A DNA stretch of 64,000 nt from Rhodoferax sp. (GTDB lineage: Bacteria > Pseudomonadota > Gammaproteobacteria > Burkholderiales > Burkholderiaceae_C): positions 1 to 64,000 of the forward strand of contig NZ_JAQTXM010000018.1 of the NCBI RefSeq assembly GCF_028688795.1. Direction: 5' to 3'. This document shows positions 37,452-46,699 of this stretch, piece after piece; positions within the stretch are counted from its first letter, which is position 1, and each line of letters opens with the position of its first letter. The notes beneath the pieces were generated by a model that made no database searches, was not told the DNA's origin, and saw nothing but the letters and a program-made list of their open reading frames with translations. Made by a program: the position numbers and the translations under genes.

Positions 37452-37814
37452 CTACCACCCAAACCCCAGATGCAGCGGCAAGTACACCGCCATGCCCGAC
37501 ACAATAGTGCCAAGCACAGCCTGGCCTTGGCCCTTGCGCCAGAAAAAATAGGCGGCACCGGCCAACGCAGCGTAAATGCGGGCATCTTGCCACGTGGTGA
37601 TGAGTTGGCCCTGGGTCATGAATACCTCAGGGGCCACCACGGCGGCCAGCGCCGCAATGGGCGCGTATTGCAAGCCGCGTTGCGCCCAATGCGGCAAGTG
37701 CCAAGGCTGGTTGCTCATGAAAAAGAAGCAGCGGGTGAGCACGGTGATCAGGGCAAGACCGATGATCACCGCCAGCGTCCAGAGGTCGGAGCCGTTCGAA
37801 TTGGGGCCCATCAT
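37452..37814 (-). CDS. azlD: AzlD-family branched-chain amino acid export subunit
   Basis: A 120-residue membrane protein with four hydrophobic segments, beginning MMGPNSNGSDLWTLAVIIGL. LALITVLTRCFFF and APIAALAAVVAPEVF are typical of AzlD, the small partner of AzlC in efflux of branched-chain or other amino acids. The first ATG (37814) overlaps the azlC stop as ATGA. Sequence further upstream in this frame runs antisense through azlC and is rejected. It lies in the def-fmt-azlC group. Confidence 0.88.
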   Translation of the reverse strand: MMGPNSNGSDLWTLAVIIGLALITVLTRCFFFMSNQPWHLPHWAQRGLQYAPIAALAAVVAPEVFMTQGQLITTWQDARIYAALAGAAYFFWRKGQGQAVLGTIVSGMAVYLPLHLGFGW

Positions 37815-38557
37815 GACGGCACAACCGGCGCTTTGGGCCAGGTTTCTTCGATGATCAGACACAGCGCCACCGCACTCGCGATGGCCACCACAATGTTCAG
37901 CTTGAGCGGCAAGGCATAGGCCACCACCGCCGCCATACCGGCCACCCCGGCCGAGACACGCCGCAAATGGCTGGACGCCAAGGAGCAGCCCACCCCGAGC
38001 AGCGCCAAAATGCCGGCAAAACCCAGACCCCAATGCGTCGGAATCACATTGGCCAATGCAATGCCGAGCAAACTGGCACTTTGCCAACTGAGCCAATTGA
38101 ACAGACTGCCGCCACTCAGGTAGGCCAACTGCTCACGCTGCTCGGTGTCGCCAGCAGGCGGGTGGCGGAAGTGCCGGGTGAACAACACATAACTCAGGTC
38201 AGCCGTGAGGTAGCCGTGAAACAGCCGCCAACGCAGCGGCAGGTGCATCAAATAAGGACGCATGTGGGCACTGAACACCACAAAACGCAAATTCACACAA
38301 AAGCTGGTCGACAAGATCACCCACACCGGCGCCCCCGCTGCGATCAAGGGCATGGCCGCCAGTTGTGAGCTGCCGGCAAACACCAGCAAACTCATGGCCA
38401 CCGCCTCAAACGTGCTCATGCCCGACTTGACCATGGCCACACCAGTCATCAAGCCCCAAGCGGCCAGGCCTGGCGACACCGCAGCCATTTCACGCAGGCC
38501 ACGAGCAAAGGCCGGGTGTTGCCACCAGCCGCGCGCCTTGGCGTGCCACCGGCGCAT
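37811..38557 (-). CDS. azlC: AzlC-family branched-chain amino acid export permease
   Basis: A 248-residue inner-membrane protein with about seven hydrophobic segments. AAVSPGLAAWGLMTGVAMVKSG and SLLVFAGSSQLAAMPLIAAGAP match the AzlC/YgaZ signature; SFCVNLRFVVFSAHMRPYL follows as in the family. With AzlD it forms an amino-acid exporter of the LIV-E type. The ATG at 38557 shares a base with the fmt stop (TGATG), and the gene overlaps azlD by four bases, so the group is a translationally coupled operon. Confidence 0.9.
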   Translation of the reverse strand: MRRWHAKARGWWQHPAFARGLREMAAVSPGLAAWGLMTGVAMVKSGMSTFEAVAMSLLVFAGSSQLAAMPLIAAGAPVWVILSTSFCVNLRFVVFSAHMRPYLMHLPLRWRLFHGYLTADLSYVLFTRHFRHPPAGDTEQREQLAYLSGGSLFNWLSWQSASLLGIALANVIPTHWGLGFAGILALLGVGCSLASSHLRRVSAGVAGMAAVVAYALPLKLNIVVAIASAVALCLIIEETWPKAPVVPS

Positions 38558-39516
38558 CAACCCAAACCCTGTCCGACTTGCAAGGGGTTACCGCGCAGAA
38601 ATTCGGCGGCCGCCAGACGCTTGCCACCAGGGCGCTGAAGCTCGGCAATGAGCACTATTGAGTTCATAGCTGCCACCGCAATACCTACGGGGGCTAGAGC
38701 CACTATTTGCCCATAAATCTGGGTGGGCGGGGGCACACCTTCGCCAAGCTCTGCCGCCCAAACCTTGAGCACCTCACCATGTAACAAGGTGCTGGCGCCA
38801 GGAAATGGGTTGAACGCGCGTACGCGTCGGGTGATGGTGAGCGCGGGCAGGGCCCAGTCGATGGTGGCCTCGGCCTTGTCAATTTTGTGCGCATAGCTGA
38901 TGCCCTCAAGCGGCTGGGGCACCGGCTGCAGCTTGCCCTGGATGGCCAGTTCAAGCGCTTGCACCATCAGCTGGCCGCCCAAATCGGCCAGGCGGTCGTG
39001 CAGCACGCCGGTGGTGTCGGTGGGCAGGATGGGCAGCGCCTGGGTCAGCAGCATGTCGCCGGTGTCTAGTCCCGCATCCATTTGCATGATGGTGACGCCA
39101 GTTTGCACATCACCTGCTTCAATGGCGCGGTGGATTGGCGCCGCACCGCGCCAGCGCGGCAACAAGGAGGCATGGATATTGAAGCAGCCCAAACGCGGCA
39201 CATCCAGCACCCACTGCGGCAGGATCAGGCCATAAGCTGCCACCACCATGGCGTCGGCCTGCGCAGCCTCGATGGCTTGGCGGGCGGCTTGCGCGTCTTC
39301 GGGGTATTTACCGTCAAGACGCAGGCTGCGCGGCTGTGCCACCGCCATGCCGTGGTCAAGCGCAAACTGCTTCACCGGCGAGGCGTGCAGCTTCATGCCA
39401 CGCCCGGCCGGACGGTCTGGTTGGCTCAGCACCAACACCACCTCGTGGCCGGCCGCGTGCAAGGCACCTAAGGCAACGGCAGCAAACTCGGGCGTACCAG
39501 CAAAAATCACCTTCAA
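38557..39516 (-). CDS. fmt: Methionyl-tRNA formyltransferase
   Basis: The 319-residue enzyme formylates initiator Met-tRNA with 10-formyl-THF. The N-terminal formyltransferase domain has [35 protein letters not shown] (catalytic Asn and His) and [12 protein letters not shown] with the catalytic Asp. The C-terminal OB-like tRNA-binding domain ends with [21 protein letters not shown]. The start appears to be TTG at 39516, overlapping the def stop (TTGA); a GTG two codons later is the alternative. Residues 267-288, in the OB domain, are encoded by repeat copy I while the flanking family sequence continues normally. Confidence 0.94.
   Translation of the reverse strand: MKVIFAGTPEFAAVALGALHAAGHEVVLVLSQPDRPAGRGMKLHASPVKQFALDHGMAVAQPRSLRLDGKYPEDAQAARQAIEAAQADAMVVAAYGLILPQWVLDVPRLGCFNIHASLLPRWRGAAPIHRAIEAGDVQTGVTIMQMDAGLDTGDMLLTQALPILPTDTTGVLHDRLADLGGQLMVQALELAIQGKLQPVPQPLEGISYAHKIDKAEATIDWALPALTITRRVRAFNPFPGASTLLHGEVLKVWAAELGEGVPPPTQIYGQIVALAPVGIAVAAMNSIVLIAELQRPGGKRLAAAEFLRGNPLQVGQGLG
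38654..38718 (+). repeat. Dispersed palindromic element, copy I (inside fmt, antisense)
   Basis: The plus strand reads ACTATTGAGTTCATAGC (38654-38670; CTAT pairs with ATAG), then TGCCACCGC, and GGGCTAGAGCCA ending at 38702, with a tail containing CCATAAAT. Spacing 19. fmt reads the complement in frame as [20 protein letters not shown], the same phase as copies C, D, E and J. Confidence 0.85.
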
Positions 39517-40022
39517 TCGCGGGCCTCGCGCTGGGCCTTGATCATTTTAGTTTTGATGCGGTTGCGTTTCAAGGGCGACAAATACTCGACAAACACCTTG
39601 CCCAGCAAGTGGTCCATTTCATGCTGAATGCACACCGACAGCAGGCCGTCGGCCTCAATCAGACGCAACTGGCCATCGGCGTCAAGCGCTTCCACCTTGA
39701 TCAGGTCGTGGCGCTGCACGCCATCGTAAATGCCGGGCACCGACAGGCAGCCCTCTTCGTTCATGTGCATTTCAGGGCTGGCCCAAAGCGTTTTGGGGTT
39801 GATCAGCACCAGCGGCGTATCACGCCCCTCGGAGGTGTCAATCACAATCACACGCTCATGCACATCAACCTGGCTGGCGGCCAGGCCGATGCCTTTGGCC
39901 TCATACATGGTGTCAAACATGTCGGCAATCAGGGTCTTGATGCGCGCGTCAACGGCGTGCACGGGCTGGGCCACGGTGTGCAGCTTGGGGTCGGGATAAC
40001 AAAGAATTGGGAGTAGAGCCAT
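39513..40022 (-). CDS. def: Peptide deformylase
   Basis: A 169-residue metalloenzyme that removes the N-formyl group from new proteins. All three family motifs are present: GIGLAASQ (about 44-51), EGCLSVPG with the metal-binding cysteine, and QHEMDHL with the two metal-binding histidines and catalytic glutamate. It is followed by fmt with overlapping stop and start, the usual pairing of deformylase and formyltransferase. The divergent LysM gene begins 130 bases away. Confidence 0.96.
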   Translation of the reverse strand: MALLPILCYPDPKLHTVAQPVHAVDARIKTLIADMFDTMYEAKGIGLAASQVDVHERVIVIDTSEGRDTPLVLINPKTLWASPEMHMNEEGCLSVPGIYDGVQRHDLIKVEALDADGQLRLIEADGLLSVCIQHEMDHLLGKVFVEYLSPLKRNRIKTKMIKAQREARD

Positions 40023-40152
40023 GGTGTCGCTTCAAAGAAGGTGGTATTTTCGCCATTTTTGCGCCAATACGTCCGGCTGTCGGGTGACAATCGTCGTTCA
40101 ATCAAGGGCTTGGGCGCAAAATCTCACGCGATTTAACAGGATGCACGACACC

Positions 40153-41361
40153 ATGGCAAAACTCGGCTTGACCAAAGTTTCTTTCAGGCTTGCGGCGCTT
40201 GCGGCGGGCCTTGGCCTGTTGGGCGCCCCGGCGCTGGCGCAAAACTACCCCATCACCGCGCAACAACGCGCCACCGCAACCCAGGTTGCCCAAAGTGGTG
40301 TGGCTATGAGCGAGCTCAACCCCAATGCGCCGCAAAGCTACACGGTGAAGCCTGGCGACACGTTGTGGGCCATTTCTGGCCTGTTCCTGAAAAGCGCATG
40401 GCGCTGGCCAGAACTGTGGGGCATGAACCTGGCCGACATCAAAAACCCGCACCTGATCTACCCCGGGCAAACGCTGTTTTTAGACACCAGCAACGGCCGC
40501 GCCCGCCTGCGCATGGGCGCCGGCACGGGCAATGACCTACCCACTGTGCGCTTGTCGCCGCGCACGCGCAGCGAAAGTCTTGCAGCCAACGCCTTACCCA
40601 CCCTCAAGAGCCAGCTGATCGAGCCCTTCTTGGCCGAGCCGGTGATCGTGGACGAGTTGGGCCTGAGCGCAGCACCACGCATCGTGGCGGCGCAAGACAG
40701 CCGGGTGCTGCTGACCCGCGGTGACCGCGCCTATGCCCGCGGAAATGCCGGTGCCGAGCTGCTGGACGACCCCAAGCAAAAGCAAAAAGCCTATCGCGTG
40801 TTCCGCAACGCCACCCCTTTGAAAGACCCTTTGACCGGTGAAGTGCTGGGTTATGAGGCGCAGTACGTTGGCAAAGCCTTGCTGGCCCAAAGCGAAAGCA
40901 CCCAGACCAGCCTGGACGCCGAGGGCAAGAGCCGCACCGACATCATTCCCGCCACCATCGACATCACCGATGCCAAGGAAGAGATGCGCGTGGGTGACCG
41001 CCTGCTGCCCGAGCCACCACGCACGCTGCAAAGTTATGTGCCGCATGCACCACAAAACCCCATCGACGCGCGTGTTGTGTCGGTGTACGGCAGTGCCGTG
41101 GCCAACGCGGCACAAAACCAGGTGGTGGTGATCAACCGCGGCACGCGTGACGGCGTGGAGAGCGGCCACGTGTTGGCCATCATGAAAGCCGGCGCCCGCA
41201 TGGTCGATAAAACCGACGCCACCCTGCCGCAAATCAAACTGCCCGATGAGCGCAACGGCTTACTGATGGTGTTTCGCCCCTTTGAGCGGCTGTCTTATGC
41301 GCTGGTGCTCGACATCACCAGCGGTGTCAAAGTGGGCGACCATCTGGTCAACCCCAACTGA
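40153..41361 (+). CDS. Secreted LysM peptidoglycan-binding protein
   Basis: A 402-residue exported protein. The signal peptide is visible (FRLAALAAGLGLLGAPALAQ, cleavage after ALAQ). A LysM domain follows (SYTVKPGDTLWAISGLFL, NPHLIYPGQTLFLD), and the rest is a long region of unknown fold found with it in betaproteobacteria. It is expected to sit in the periplasm on peptidoglycan. The start could also be the ATG at 40141, but the one at 40153 gives a normal signal peptide and has AGGA upstream. It stands between def and dprA, a common Burkholderiales order. Confidence 0.88.
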   Translation: MAKLGLTKVSFRLAALAAGLGLLGAPALAQNYPITAQQRATATQVAQSGVAMSELNPNAPQSYTVKPGDTLWAISGLFLKSAWRWPELWGMNLADIKNPHLIYPGQTLFLDTSNGRARLRMGAGTGNDLPTVRLSPRTRSESLAANALPTLKSQLIEPFLAEPVIVDELGLSAAPRIVAAQDSRVLLTRGDRAYARGNAGAELLDDPKQKQKAYRVFRNATPLKDPLTGEVLGYEAQYVGKALLAQSESTQTSLDAEGKSRTDIIPATIDITDAKEEMRVGDRLLPEPPRTLQSYVPHAPQNPIDARVVSVYGSAVANAAQNQVVVINRGTRDGVESGHVLAIMKAGARMVDKTDATLPQIKLPDERNGLLMVFRPFERLSYALVLDITSGVKVGDHLVNPN

Positions 41362-41406
41362 CCCAGCCGCACCGACGACGCACTGACCCGCCCAACGACT
41401 GCTCAA

Positions 41407-42636
41407 GTGGAACGTGAAGAACTGGCCGCCTGGCTGCGCTTGACTCTGACACCCGGCGTTGGCAATGCCACGGCGCGCAAGCTGCTGGGTGCCTTTGGCC
41501 TGCCGCAAGCTATTTTTGAGCAGCCCACCAGCGCGTTAGGACAAGTCGCCAGCAGCGCACAGGTGGCAGCCCTGCGCAGCACACCGCCTGAACTGGATGC
41601 ACTCGTCAACACCACTTGGGCCTGGCTGCAGCAAGACGCTCCCGCAGGCATTCGCCACCAAATCGTCGCGCTGGGTGACAGCGGCTACCCACAAACGCTC
41701 CTCAGCCTGGACGACCCACCGCTGATGCTGTACCTGCTGGGCGTCGGAAAATTTAAGGAAATTAGCCCTGTAGCCCTTATAAATAATGCGCAAGTAGCTA
41801 TATATAATATAGCAATTAAGTGCGCCATTGACCCGGCCCTTAGCCTGGCTGTGGTGGGCAGCCGCAACCCGACCCCACAGGGGCTGGCCAACGCCCGGCT
41901 GTTTGCCAAGGCCATAGCGCAAGCCGGGCTGACCGTGGTCAGCGGCCTGGCACTGGGCGTGGACGGCGCCGCCCATGAAGGCGCTTTGGAAGGCGTGTCC
42001 GCCACAGCCGGGGTAGGAGCGACGGTCGCCGTGGTTGGCACCGGGCTCGACCGCGTCTACCCCAGGGCGCACCGCGACCTGGCACACCGGATTGCTGCGC
42101 ACGGCTTGCTGGTGAGCGAATACCCGCTGGGCACACCGCCCCTGACCGCCAATTTTCCCAAGCGGAACCGTCTGATTGCCGGCCTCTCCAATGGCACGCT
42201 GGTGGTCGAAGCAGCACTGAAATCAGGGTCGCTGATCACCGCCCGGCTAACCTCCGAGCAAGGCAAGGATGTGTTTGCCATCCCCGGCTCGATTCACGCG
42301 GCGCAGTCGCGTGGCTGCCATGCGCTGATCAAGCAAGGGGCCAAGCTGGTGGAGTCGGCACAAGACATTCTGGAAGAACTAAAATGGCCGATGGGCATGT
42401 CAATCGCTACAACATCAATAGCGGGTAGTGCATATGACGAAACGACTACAGGTCTTTTTGATGAAAACTCAGCGCTCCTGGCCGCACTCGGCTTTGACCC
42501 CGTGGGGCTGGATGCCCTGCAGGCGCGATGCGGTCTCGATACGTCTGACCTGCAAGCACAACTGATGGGACTGGAACTTGACGGCGACGTGGCGCGGTTG
42601 CCCGGCGGGCTGTTTCAACGCCTGGCGCGGGTCTGA
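41407..42636 (+). CDS. dprA: DNA-processing protein DprA with two in-frame repeat insertions
   Basis: DprA (409 residues) loads RecA onto incoming single-stranded DNA in natural transformation. An N-terminal SAM-like domain, a Rossmann domain (LAVVGSRNPTPQG, VVSGLALGVDGAAH, FPKRNRLIAGLSNGTLVVEA, GKDVFAIPGSI) and a C-terminal winged-helix domain are all present. Residues 114-136 (repeat J) lie just before the VVGSRN strand and look like about 22 extra residues; residues 334-354 (repeat K) lie in the linker to the winged helix. The start is GTG at 41407, with no strong ribosome-binding site. The frame is open throughout, so a full protein is expected. Confidence 0.93.
   Translation: MEREELAAWLRLTLTPGVGNATARKLLGAFGLPQAIFEQPTSALGQVASSAQVAALRSTPPELDALVNTTWAWLQQDAPAGIRHQIVALGDSGYPQTLLSLDDPPLMLYLLGVGKFKEISPVALINNAQVAIYNIAIKCAIDPALSLAVVGSRNPTPQGLANARLFAKAIAQAGLTVVSGLALGVDGAAHEGALEGVSATAGVGATVAVVGTGLDRVYPRAHRDLAHRIAAHGLLVSEYPLGTPPLTANFPKRNRLIAGLSNGTLVVEAALKSGSLITARLTSEQGKDVFAIPGSIHAAQSRGCHALIKQGAKLVESAQDILEELKWPMGMSIATTSIAGSAYDETTTGLFDENSALLAALGFDPVGLDALQARCGLDTSDLQAQLMGLELDGDVARLPGGLFQRLARV
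41747..41813 (-). repeat. Dispersed palindromic element, copy J (inside dprA, antisense)
   Basis: The minus strand gives a perfect palindromic arm GCTATATTATATATAGC (41813-41797), TACTTGCGC, then ATTATTTATAA and GGGCTACAGGGC (ending 41765) with an A/T tail. Spacing 19. It is a strikingly AT-rich island in dprA. The gene reads the complement in frame as EISPVALINNAQVAIYNIAI, upstream of the nucleotide-binding VVGSRN motif. Confidence 0.95.
42406..42468 (+). repeat. Dispersed palindromic element, copy K (inside dprA, sense)
   Basis: The plus strand reads GCTACAACATCAATAGC (42406-42422), GGGTAGTGC, and CGACTACAGGTC (ending 42454) with a tail CTTTTTGATGAAAA. Spacing from TAGCG to CGACTA is 19. 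dprA reads it in sense as IATTSIAGSAYDETTTGLF, in the phase also used by copies A and G, in the linker before the winged-helix domain. It is more diverged than J, suggesting an older insertion. Confidence 0.75.
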
Positions 42637-42738
42637 TCGCGACACTATTGACGGACTTTTGGCGGGACCTTTCACCCAGGTCGAATTAGTCGCCCAATTC
42701 ACCCGTTTGACACACGCTCTTCACAGTACAGTGGCTGC

Positions 42739-43254
42739 ATGTTTGAAGTCCTTGCCTTTGTATTTGAGAACTACTGGTGCGGCGATGCCTGCCCAGCACG
42801 GCCTGCCCTGCAGCGCAAACTCAACGCCGTCGGTTTTGACGACGACGAGATTCAAGATGCCCTGGTCTGGCTGGAAGAGTTGAAAAATGCCACGCGCAGT
42901 GCGCCGCCCAAACCGGGCGTCAACGCGAGCGCGCTCACCACAGAAGTAGCCGCCCTGAGCAACCTGCCCACCCCGGCCCCGGTGCACGCCTTGCGCGTCT
43001 TGACCCCAGCCGAGCAGGCCCGCCTGGGCCGCGAGGGTTGGGGCTTGATGGCGTTTTTAGTGTCTGCCGAGGTGCTGCCCTGGCAAAGGTTTGAGCTGGT
43101 GATGGACCGGGCCATGGCGACACCAGCTGACGAACTCACGGTAGATGACCTCAAGCTCATCGTACTGATGGTCTTCTGGAGCTTGGGAGAAGAGCCCGAT
43201 GCCTTGGTGCTCGACGAGCTGTGCGACAACCGCGAGACCCGCGTGGGCCATTGA
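42739..43254 (+). CDS. smg: Smg (DUF494) family protein
   Basis: The 171-residue Smg protein is conserved downstream of dprA in many proteobacteria; its function is not established. The N-terminus MFEVLAFVFENYW and the segment KLNAVGFDDDEIQDALVWLEEL are characteristic, as is the C-terminal LKLIVLMVFWSLGEEPDALVLDEL. It lies 102 bases after dprA. That gap shows no evident terminator. The gene is convergent with the DUF1631 gene, with 13 bases between stops. Confidence 0.9.
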   Translation: MFEVLAFVFENYWCGDACPARPALQRKLNAVGFDDDEIQDALVWLEELKNATRSAPPKPGVNASALTTEVAALSNLPTPAPVHALRVLTPAEQARLGREGWGLMAFLVSAEVLPWQRFELVMDRAMATPADELTVDDLKLIVLMVFWSLGEEPDALVLDELCDNRETRVGH

Positions 43255-43267
43255 CTGGCACTTGTCT

Positions 43268-45712
43268 TCAGCCGAGCAAACGTTCCGGATTCGCCTCGAT
43301 CTTTCCCAGTGCGTTGCGGGTGGCGCGCAGCGTGAGTGGCTCGCGCTCTTGCGGCTCAAGCAGCCCGGCCTGCAAATAGGCCGCCAAACGAACCGTCTGA
43401 ATCAAATAACTGCGCCCCAGATTTGATGCAAACAAATGCAGGTGCCCAAGCGGGCTGCGCCAGACGTACTGCACCTGGATTTCCTGGGCGTTGAAGTTCA
43501 ATACAAACCAGGCGCCAAGATCCAGGCCGTGGGCCCATTCCAGCATGACCGGGGTGGCGGCACCTCCGCCTTGTGTGATCACTTCCAGCCCGGAGGCGTC
43601 AATGCCCAGCAACTCCTCGATGCTGTCGACATCCAGCGGCAGCTCTTCGGTGCCATCGTCGGTAACGTAGTCCTCCAAATTAGCCAATCGTTTGGCCAGC
43701 GCCTGAATCTGCTCATCGGCGATGGCCTCGGTTTTGGACATGAACGCCTCCACCAGAACGGCGCTGATGATCTTGACGTGCGCCTCTTGCGCCGACTGAA
43801 CCATGTTCATGAGGGCCAAGCCGCTGCGCAGGCACTGCAAGAGGTCGGGCAGGTCGTTGATGACGCGGGCCCGGTCGGCACGGTTAGGTTTGGCACTGGC
43901 CGCCCAGATCAGGTCAGATGCGGTCTTCTTGAGCAGCAGCGTTTCTTCGTGCTGCGGGCCTTGGCGCACAGCAGAAATCGCCAACACCTCGGCCCACACC
44001 TTGTACAAGAACTCGCGGATCTCGTCGCGCACCGGCATGTCCTTGATCTGGTTGCGCAACTCAATGGTGTACTGAATGGTGAGCGTTTCCTTTTGTTCGA
44101 CCCGCTCGGCCACACCCACCACTTTTTGTGTGTTCGGTTTTGTCGTCAAGTGCTTTTTCAGAAACACCTGGAATTCCTCATACACCCGCTGGTAAACGCG
44201 CACGCCGGTCTCTGGGTACTGCTCGATCACCTGAACAATCCGCTTGACCTCGACCTCCAGTGCTGCACTGCTGATGCCACTGGCGTCAAAACCCAGCACG
44301 CAGGAGCCCATGTGGTCAATCAGCTGGCGCGCGGGGTGATCCAGCTTGGTGAAAAAGTCGGGCTCGGCCAAGGCCATGCGCAACACAGGCATCTGCAAAC
44401 GGGCAAACCAAACCCGAATGCCAGGCGGAATGCGGTCTTCTTCCAGAATCGACTGAAACATCAACGCCACCAGTTCCACGATGGCTTTTTCAGCATCGGT
44501 GCCGGCCTTGCTTTTGATCTCGGCAGACTGCTGGCGCATTTCATCTGCCACGCGTTGCAGCAGAATGGGCGCCGCCACTTGGTAGACCGCGCCGGGCTGA
44601 CTGCTGTAATAAGCATCGCCCAGCCGTGGCAACTGGGCCAACACCGTCATCAAGGGCGCCGACGGCCCACCAGACGGCATCTCAAAGGCCCCACCGACCG
44701 GCATTCCCCCAGCCGACCCGCCCCCCATGGGCATGGCGCCCATCGGTGCGCCAGACATGAAAACAGCACCACCGGCTGGGCTTGTACCGCCCGACAACGG
44801 CATCACAGCGGTTTGGGGTGCAGTGCCGACGAGAAACCGGCTGATCTGGTCCATCAAGCCTTGTGCGCGCGAACCACGCCAATAAGCACCCAAACCGGAC
44901 GCAAGCCCCTGCCCGCCCGGCGTTTGCCCAGCGCCACCGCGCATGCCCGGCCCATGGCCTCTTGTCGCGGGCTGCCCCACCTGACTGCCCGGACCGGGCG
45001 TGAAAGCCCCCGCCCCCGAAGCGCTCGCCGCTTGATCAGAAAAACCGGATGGCGCAAACCCTGACGGTTTGACGCCTTTGTTGAACTCAATCACGGGCAG
45101 CACACCTTGCTCAATCAGCAGCGCGTTACCTTGGGCGTAAGCGACCTTGAAAGGTTCAAACAGGTGCCGTTGCACCACGTCACTGACCAGGGGCCAGGCC
45201 TCACGCGGCATCCCAGAGTCAGTCCATTGCTCAACCACTGCCAAAAACAGGGTTTCCGGGTGAACGATGTCTTGTGAGGTGAGGTCGCGCCCGCCGTTGA
45301 TTGCCTTGAGTCGAGTGCGCAAGTCATTGACTTCGGTGGCGGCAATTTCCATCAGGCCCAGCGCCAGACGAGAGGCGACGATCTTGTTCTCTACCACCTC
45401 GGTGCCAATGAGTTCAAAGCCACCGTCCAGCGCCAGCGAAGGGGTTCGCACGGCAGGCGGGGCCATCAAGGCAGTTTGCCAGGCTTTCACGACGCCGTCG
45501 TGCCAGTGATTTCTCTGCTTTTGGTAGGCCATCCAGGCGTCACGCCGAAGCTGCTTCTCACGCGACGGGGCAGCTTCGTCCATCAGGGTCAGCAACCGCT
45601 CCTGAACCACATTCAGCAGCGAGGCCATGGCCACGCTGGCATGGGCCATCAGTTCCTTACGGACCCTGAACGCCAGTGCAGACCCAGCCCGAGGTGGAAT
45701 CGATGTGACCAT
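43268..45712 (-). CDS. DUF1631 family protein
   Basis: An 814-residue, probably cytosolic protein of the DUF1631 family, found mainly in beta- and gammaproteobacteria and without a known function. Recognisable parts are an N-terminal LLNVVQERLLTLMDEAAP helix, a Gly/Pro-rich low-complexity middle (about 230-345, many GG, AP and MGG runs), and a conserved C-terminal half with WFARLQMPVLRMALAEPDFF and HPARQLIDHMGSCVLGFD. A C-terminal PilZ-like fold is possible but not certain. It begins 11 bases after the secF stop, so it may ride on the sec transcript. Confidence 0.8.
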   Translation of the reverse strand: MVTSIPPRAGSALAFRVRKELMAHASVAMASLLNVVQERLLTLMDEAAPSREKQLRRDAWMAYQKQRNHWHDGVVKAWQTALMAPPAVRTPSLALDGGFELIGTEVVENKIVASRLALGLMEIAATEVNDLRTRLKAINGGRDLTSQDIVHPETLFLAVVEQWTDSGMPREAWPLVSDVVQRHLFEPFKVAYAQGNALLIEQGVLPVIEFNKGVKPSGFAPSGFSDQAASASGAGAFTPGPGSQVGQPATRGHGPGMRGGAGQTPGGQGLASGLGAYWRGSRAQGLMDQISRFLVGTAPQTAVMPLSGGTSPAGGAVFMSGAPMGAMPMGGGSAGGMPVGGAFEMPSGGPSAPLMTVLAQLPRLGDAYYSSQPGAVYQVAAPILLQRVADEMRQQSAEIKSKAGTDAEKAIVELVALMFQSILEEDRIPPGIRVWFARLQMPVLRMALAEPDFFTKLDHPARQLIDHMGSCVLGFDASGISSAALEVEVKRIVQVIEQYPETGVRVYQRVYEEFQVFLKKHLTTKPNTQKVVGVAERVEQKETLTIQYTIELRNQIKDMPVRDEIREFLYKVWAEVLAISAVRQGPQHEETLLLKKTASDLIWAASAKPNRADRARVINDLPDLLQCLRSGLALMNMVQSAQEAHVKIISAVLVEAFMSKTEAIADEQIQALAKRLANLEDYVTDDGTEELPLDVDSIEELLGIDASGLEVITQGGGAATPVMLEWAHGLDLGAWFVLNFNAQEIQVQYVWRSPLGHLHLFASNLGRSYLIQTVRLAAYLQAGLLEPQEREPLTLRATRNALGKIEANPERLLG

Positions 45713-45723
45713 AGCTGGAAATT

Positions 45724-46680
45724 TTAGACCGTTGCTCCTGCGTTGGGGTCGTTCGGGTCAATGTCTTGTTTGGCCGCTCCCCCTTTGACCAGGTCTTCAC
45801 GCGCAATGCCCAGCCACATGGCAATGGCAGCAGCGACAAATACCGAAGAGTAAATGCCAAACAAAATGCCAATGGTGAGCGCCAGTGCAAAGTAGTGCAA
45901 GGTGGCGCCGCCAAACAACAACATCGACAGCACCATCATCTGTGTCGACCCATGGGTGATGATGGTACGACTGATGGTGGAGGTGATGGCGTTGTTGATG
46001 ATCTCAACCGTGGTCATTTTCCGATAACGACGAAAGTTTTCACGAATCCGGTCAAAAATCACCACCGACTCGTTCACCGAATAGCCTAGGACCGCCAGCA
46101 CCGCAGCCAGCACCGGCAGGGAAAACTCCCACTGAAAATAGGCAAAAAAGCCCAGAATGATGATCACGTCATGCATGTTGGCAATGATGGCCGCCACGGC
46201 AAACTTCCATTCAAACCGCACGGCCAGGTAAATCATGATGCCGATTACCACAAAAGCCAGCGCCTTGAGCCCGTCTGCGGCCAGCTCGTCGCCGACCTGG
46301 GGGCCAACAAATTCGGTGCGACGCATGGTGGCTGAGGCATCAGCCACTTTCAAAGCCGCCATCACCTGCGTGCTTTGCTGAGCCGAACTGACGCCTTTCT
46401 GGGCCGGAAGGCGAATCAGCACGTCACGCGCGGTGCCAAAGTTTTGCACCTGCACATCGGCAAACCCGAGCTTGGCCACGGTGTTGCGCACCATGCCTAG
46501 GTCAGCCGGTTGAGAATAAGTCACCTCAAGCAAGGTGCCGCCGGTGAACTCCACCGACAAATGCAACCCGCGTGAAAACAGGAAAAACACCGCCGCCAGA
46601 AACGTCAGGCCCGAGATGAGGTTGAACACCAGGGCATGGCGCATGAACGGGATGTCCCGCTTGATCCTAAAAAATTCCAT
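45724..46680 (-). CDS. secF: Protein translocase subunit SecF
   Basis: A 318-residue inner-membrane protein that with SecD uses the proton gradient to drive late protein export. TM1 is followed by LSVEFTGGTLLEVTYS, the P1-like domain, and the RND-type membrane block with VLGYSVNESVVIFDRIRENFR and HGSTQMMVLSMLLFGG. The ATG at 46680 opens MEFFRIKRDIPFM, as usual. A REP-like hairpin fills the 69-base gap to secD. Confidence 0.96.
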   Translation of the reverse strand: MEFFRIKRDIPFMRHALVFNLISGLTFLAAVFFLFSRGLHLSVEFTGGTLLEVTYSQPADLGMVRNTVAKLGFADVQVQNFGTARDVLIRLPAQKGVSSAQQSTQVMAALKVADASATMRRTEFVGPQVGDELAADGLKALAFVVIGIMIYLAVRFEWKFAVAAIIANMHDVIIILGFFAYFQWEFSLPVLAAVLAVLGYSVNESVVIFDRIRENFRRYRKMTTVEIINNAITSTISRTIITHGSTQMMVLSMLLFGGATLHYFALALTIGILFGIYSSVFVAAAIAMWLGIAREDLVKGGAAKQDIDPNDPNAGATV

Positions 46681-46699
46681 GGTCTCTTTCTAATCAGTT

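Noticed and set aside
43436..45064. Long open frame on the plus strand opposite the DUF1631 gene (542 codons)
   Set aside because: Composition rich in His, Gln, Arg and Leu with no recognisable motif; it mirrors a firm gene on the other strand, a common artefact in GC-rich DNA.
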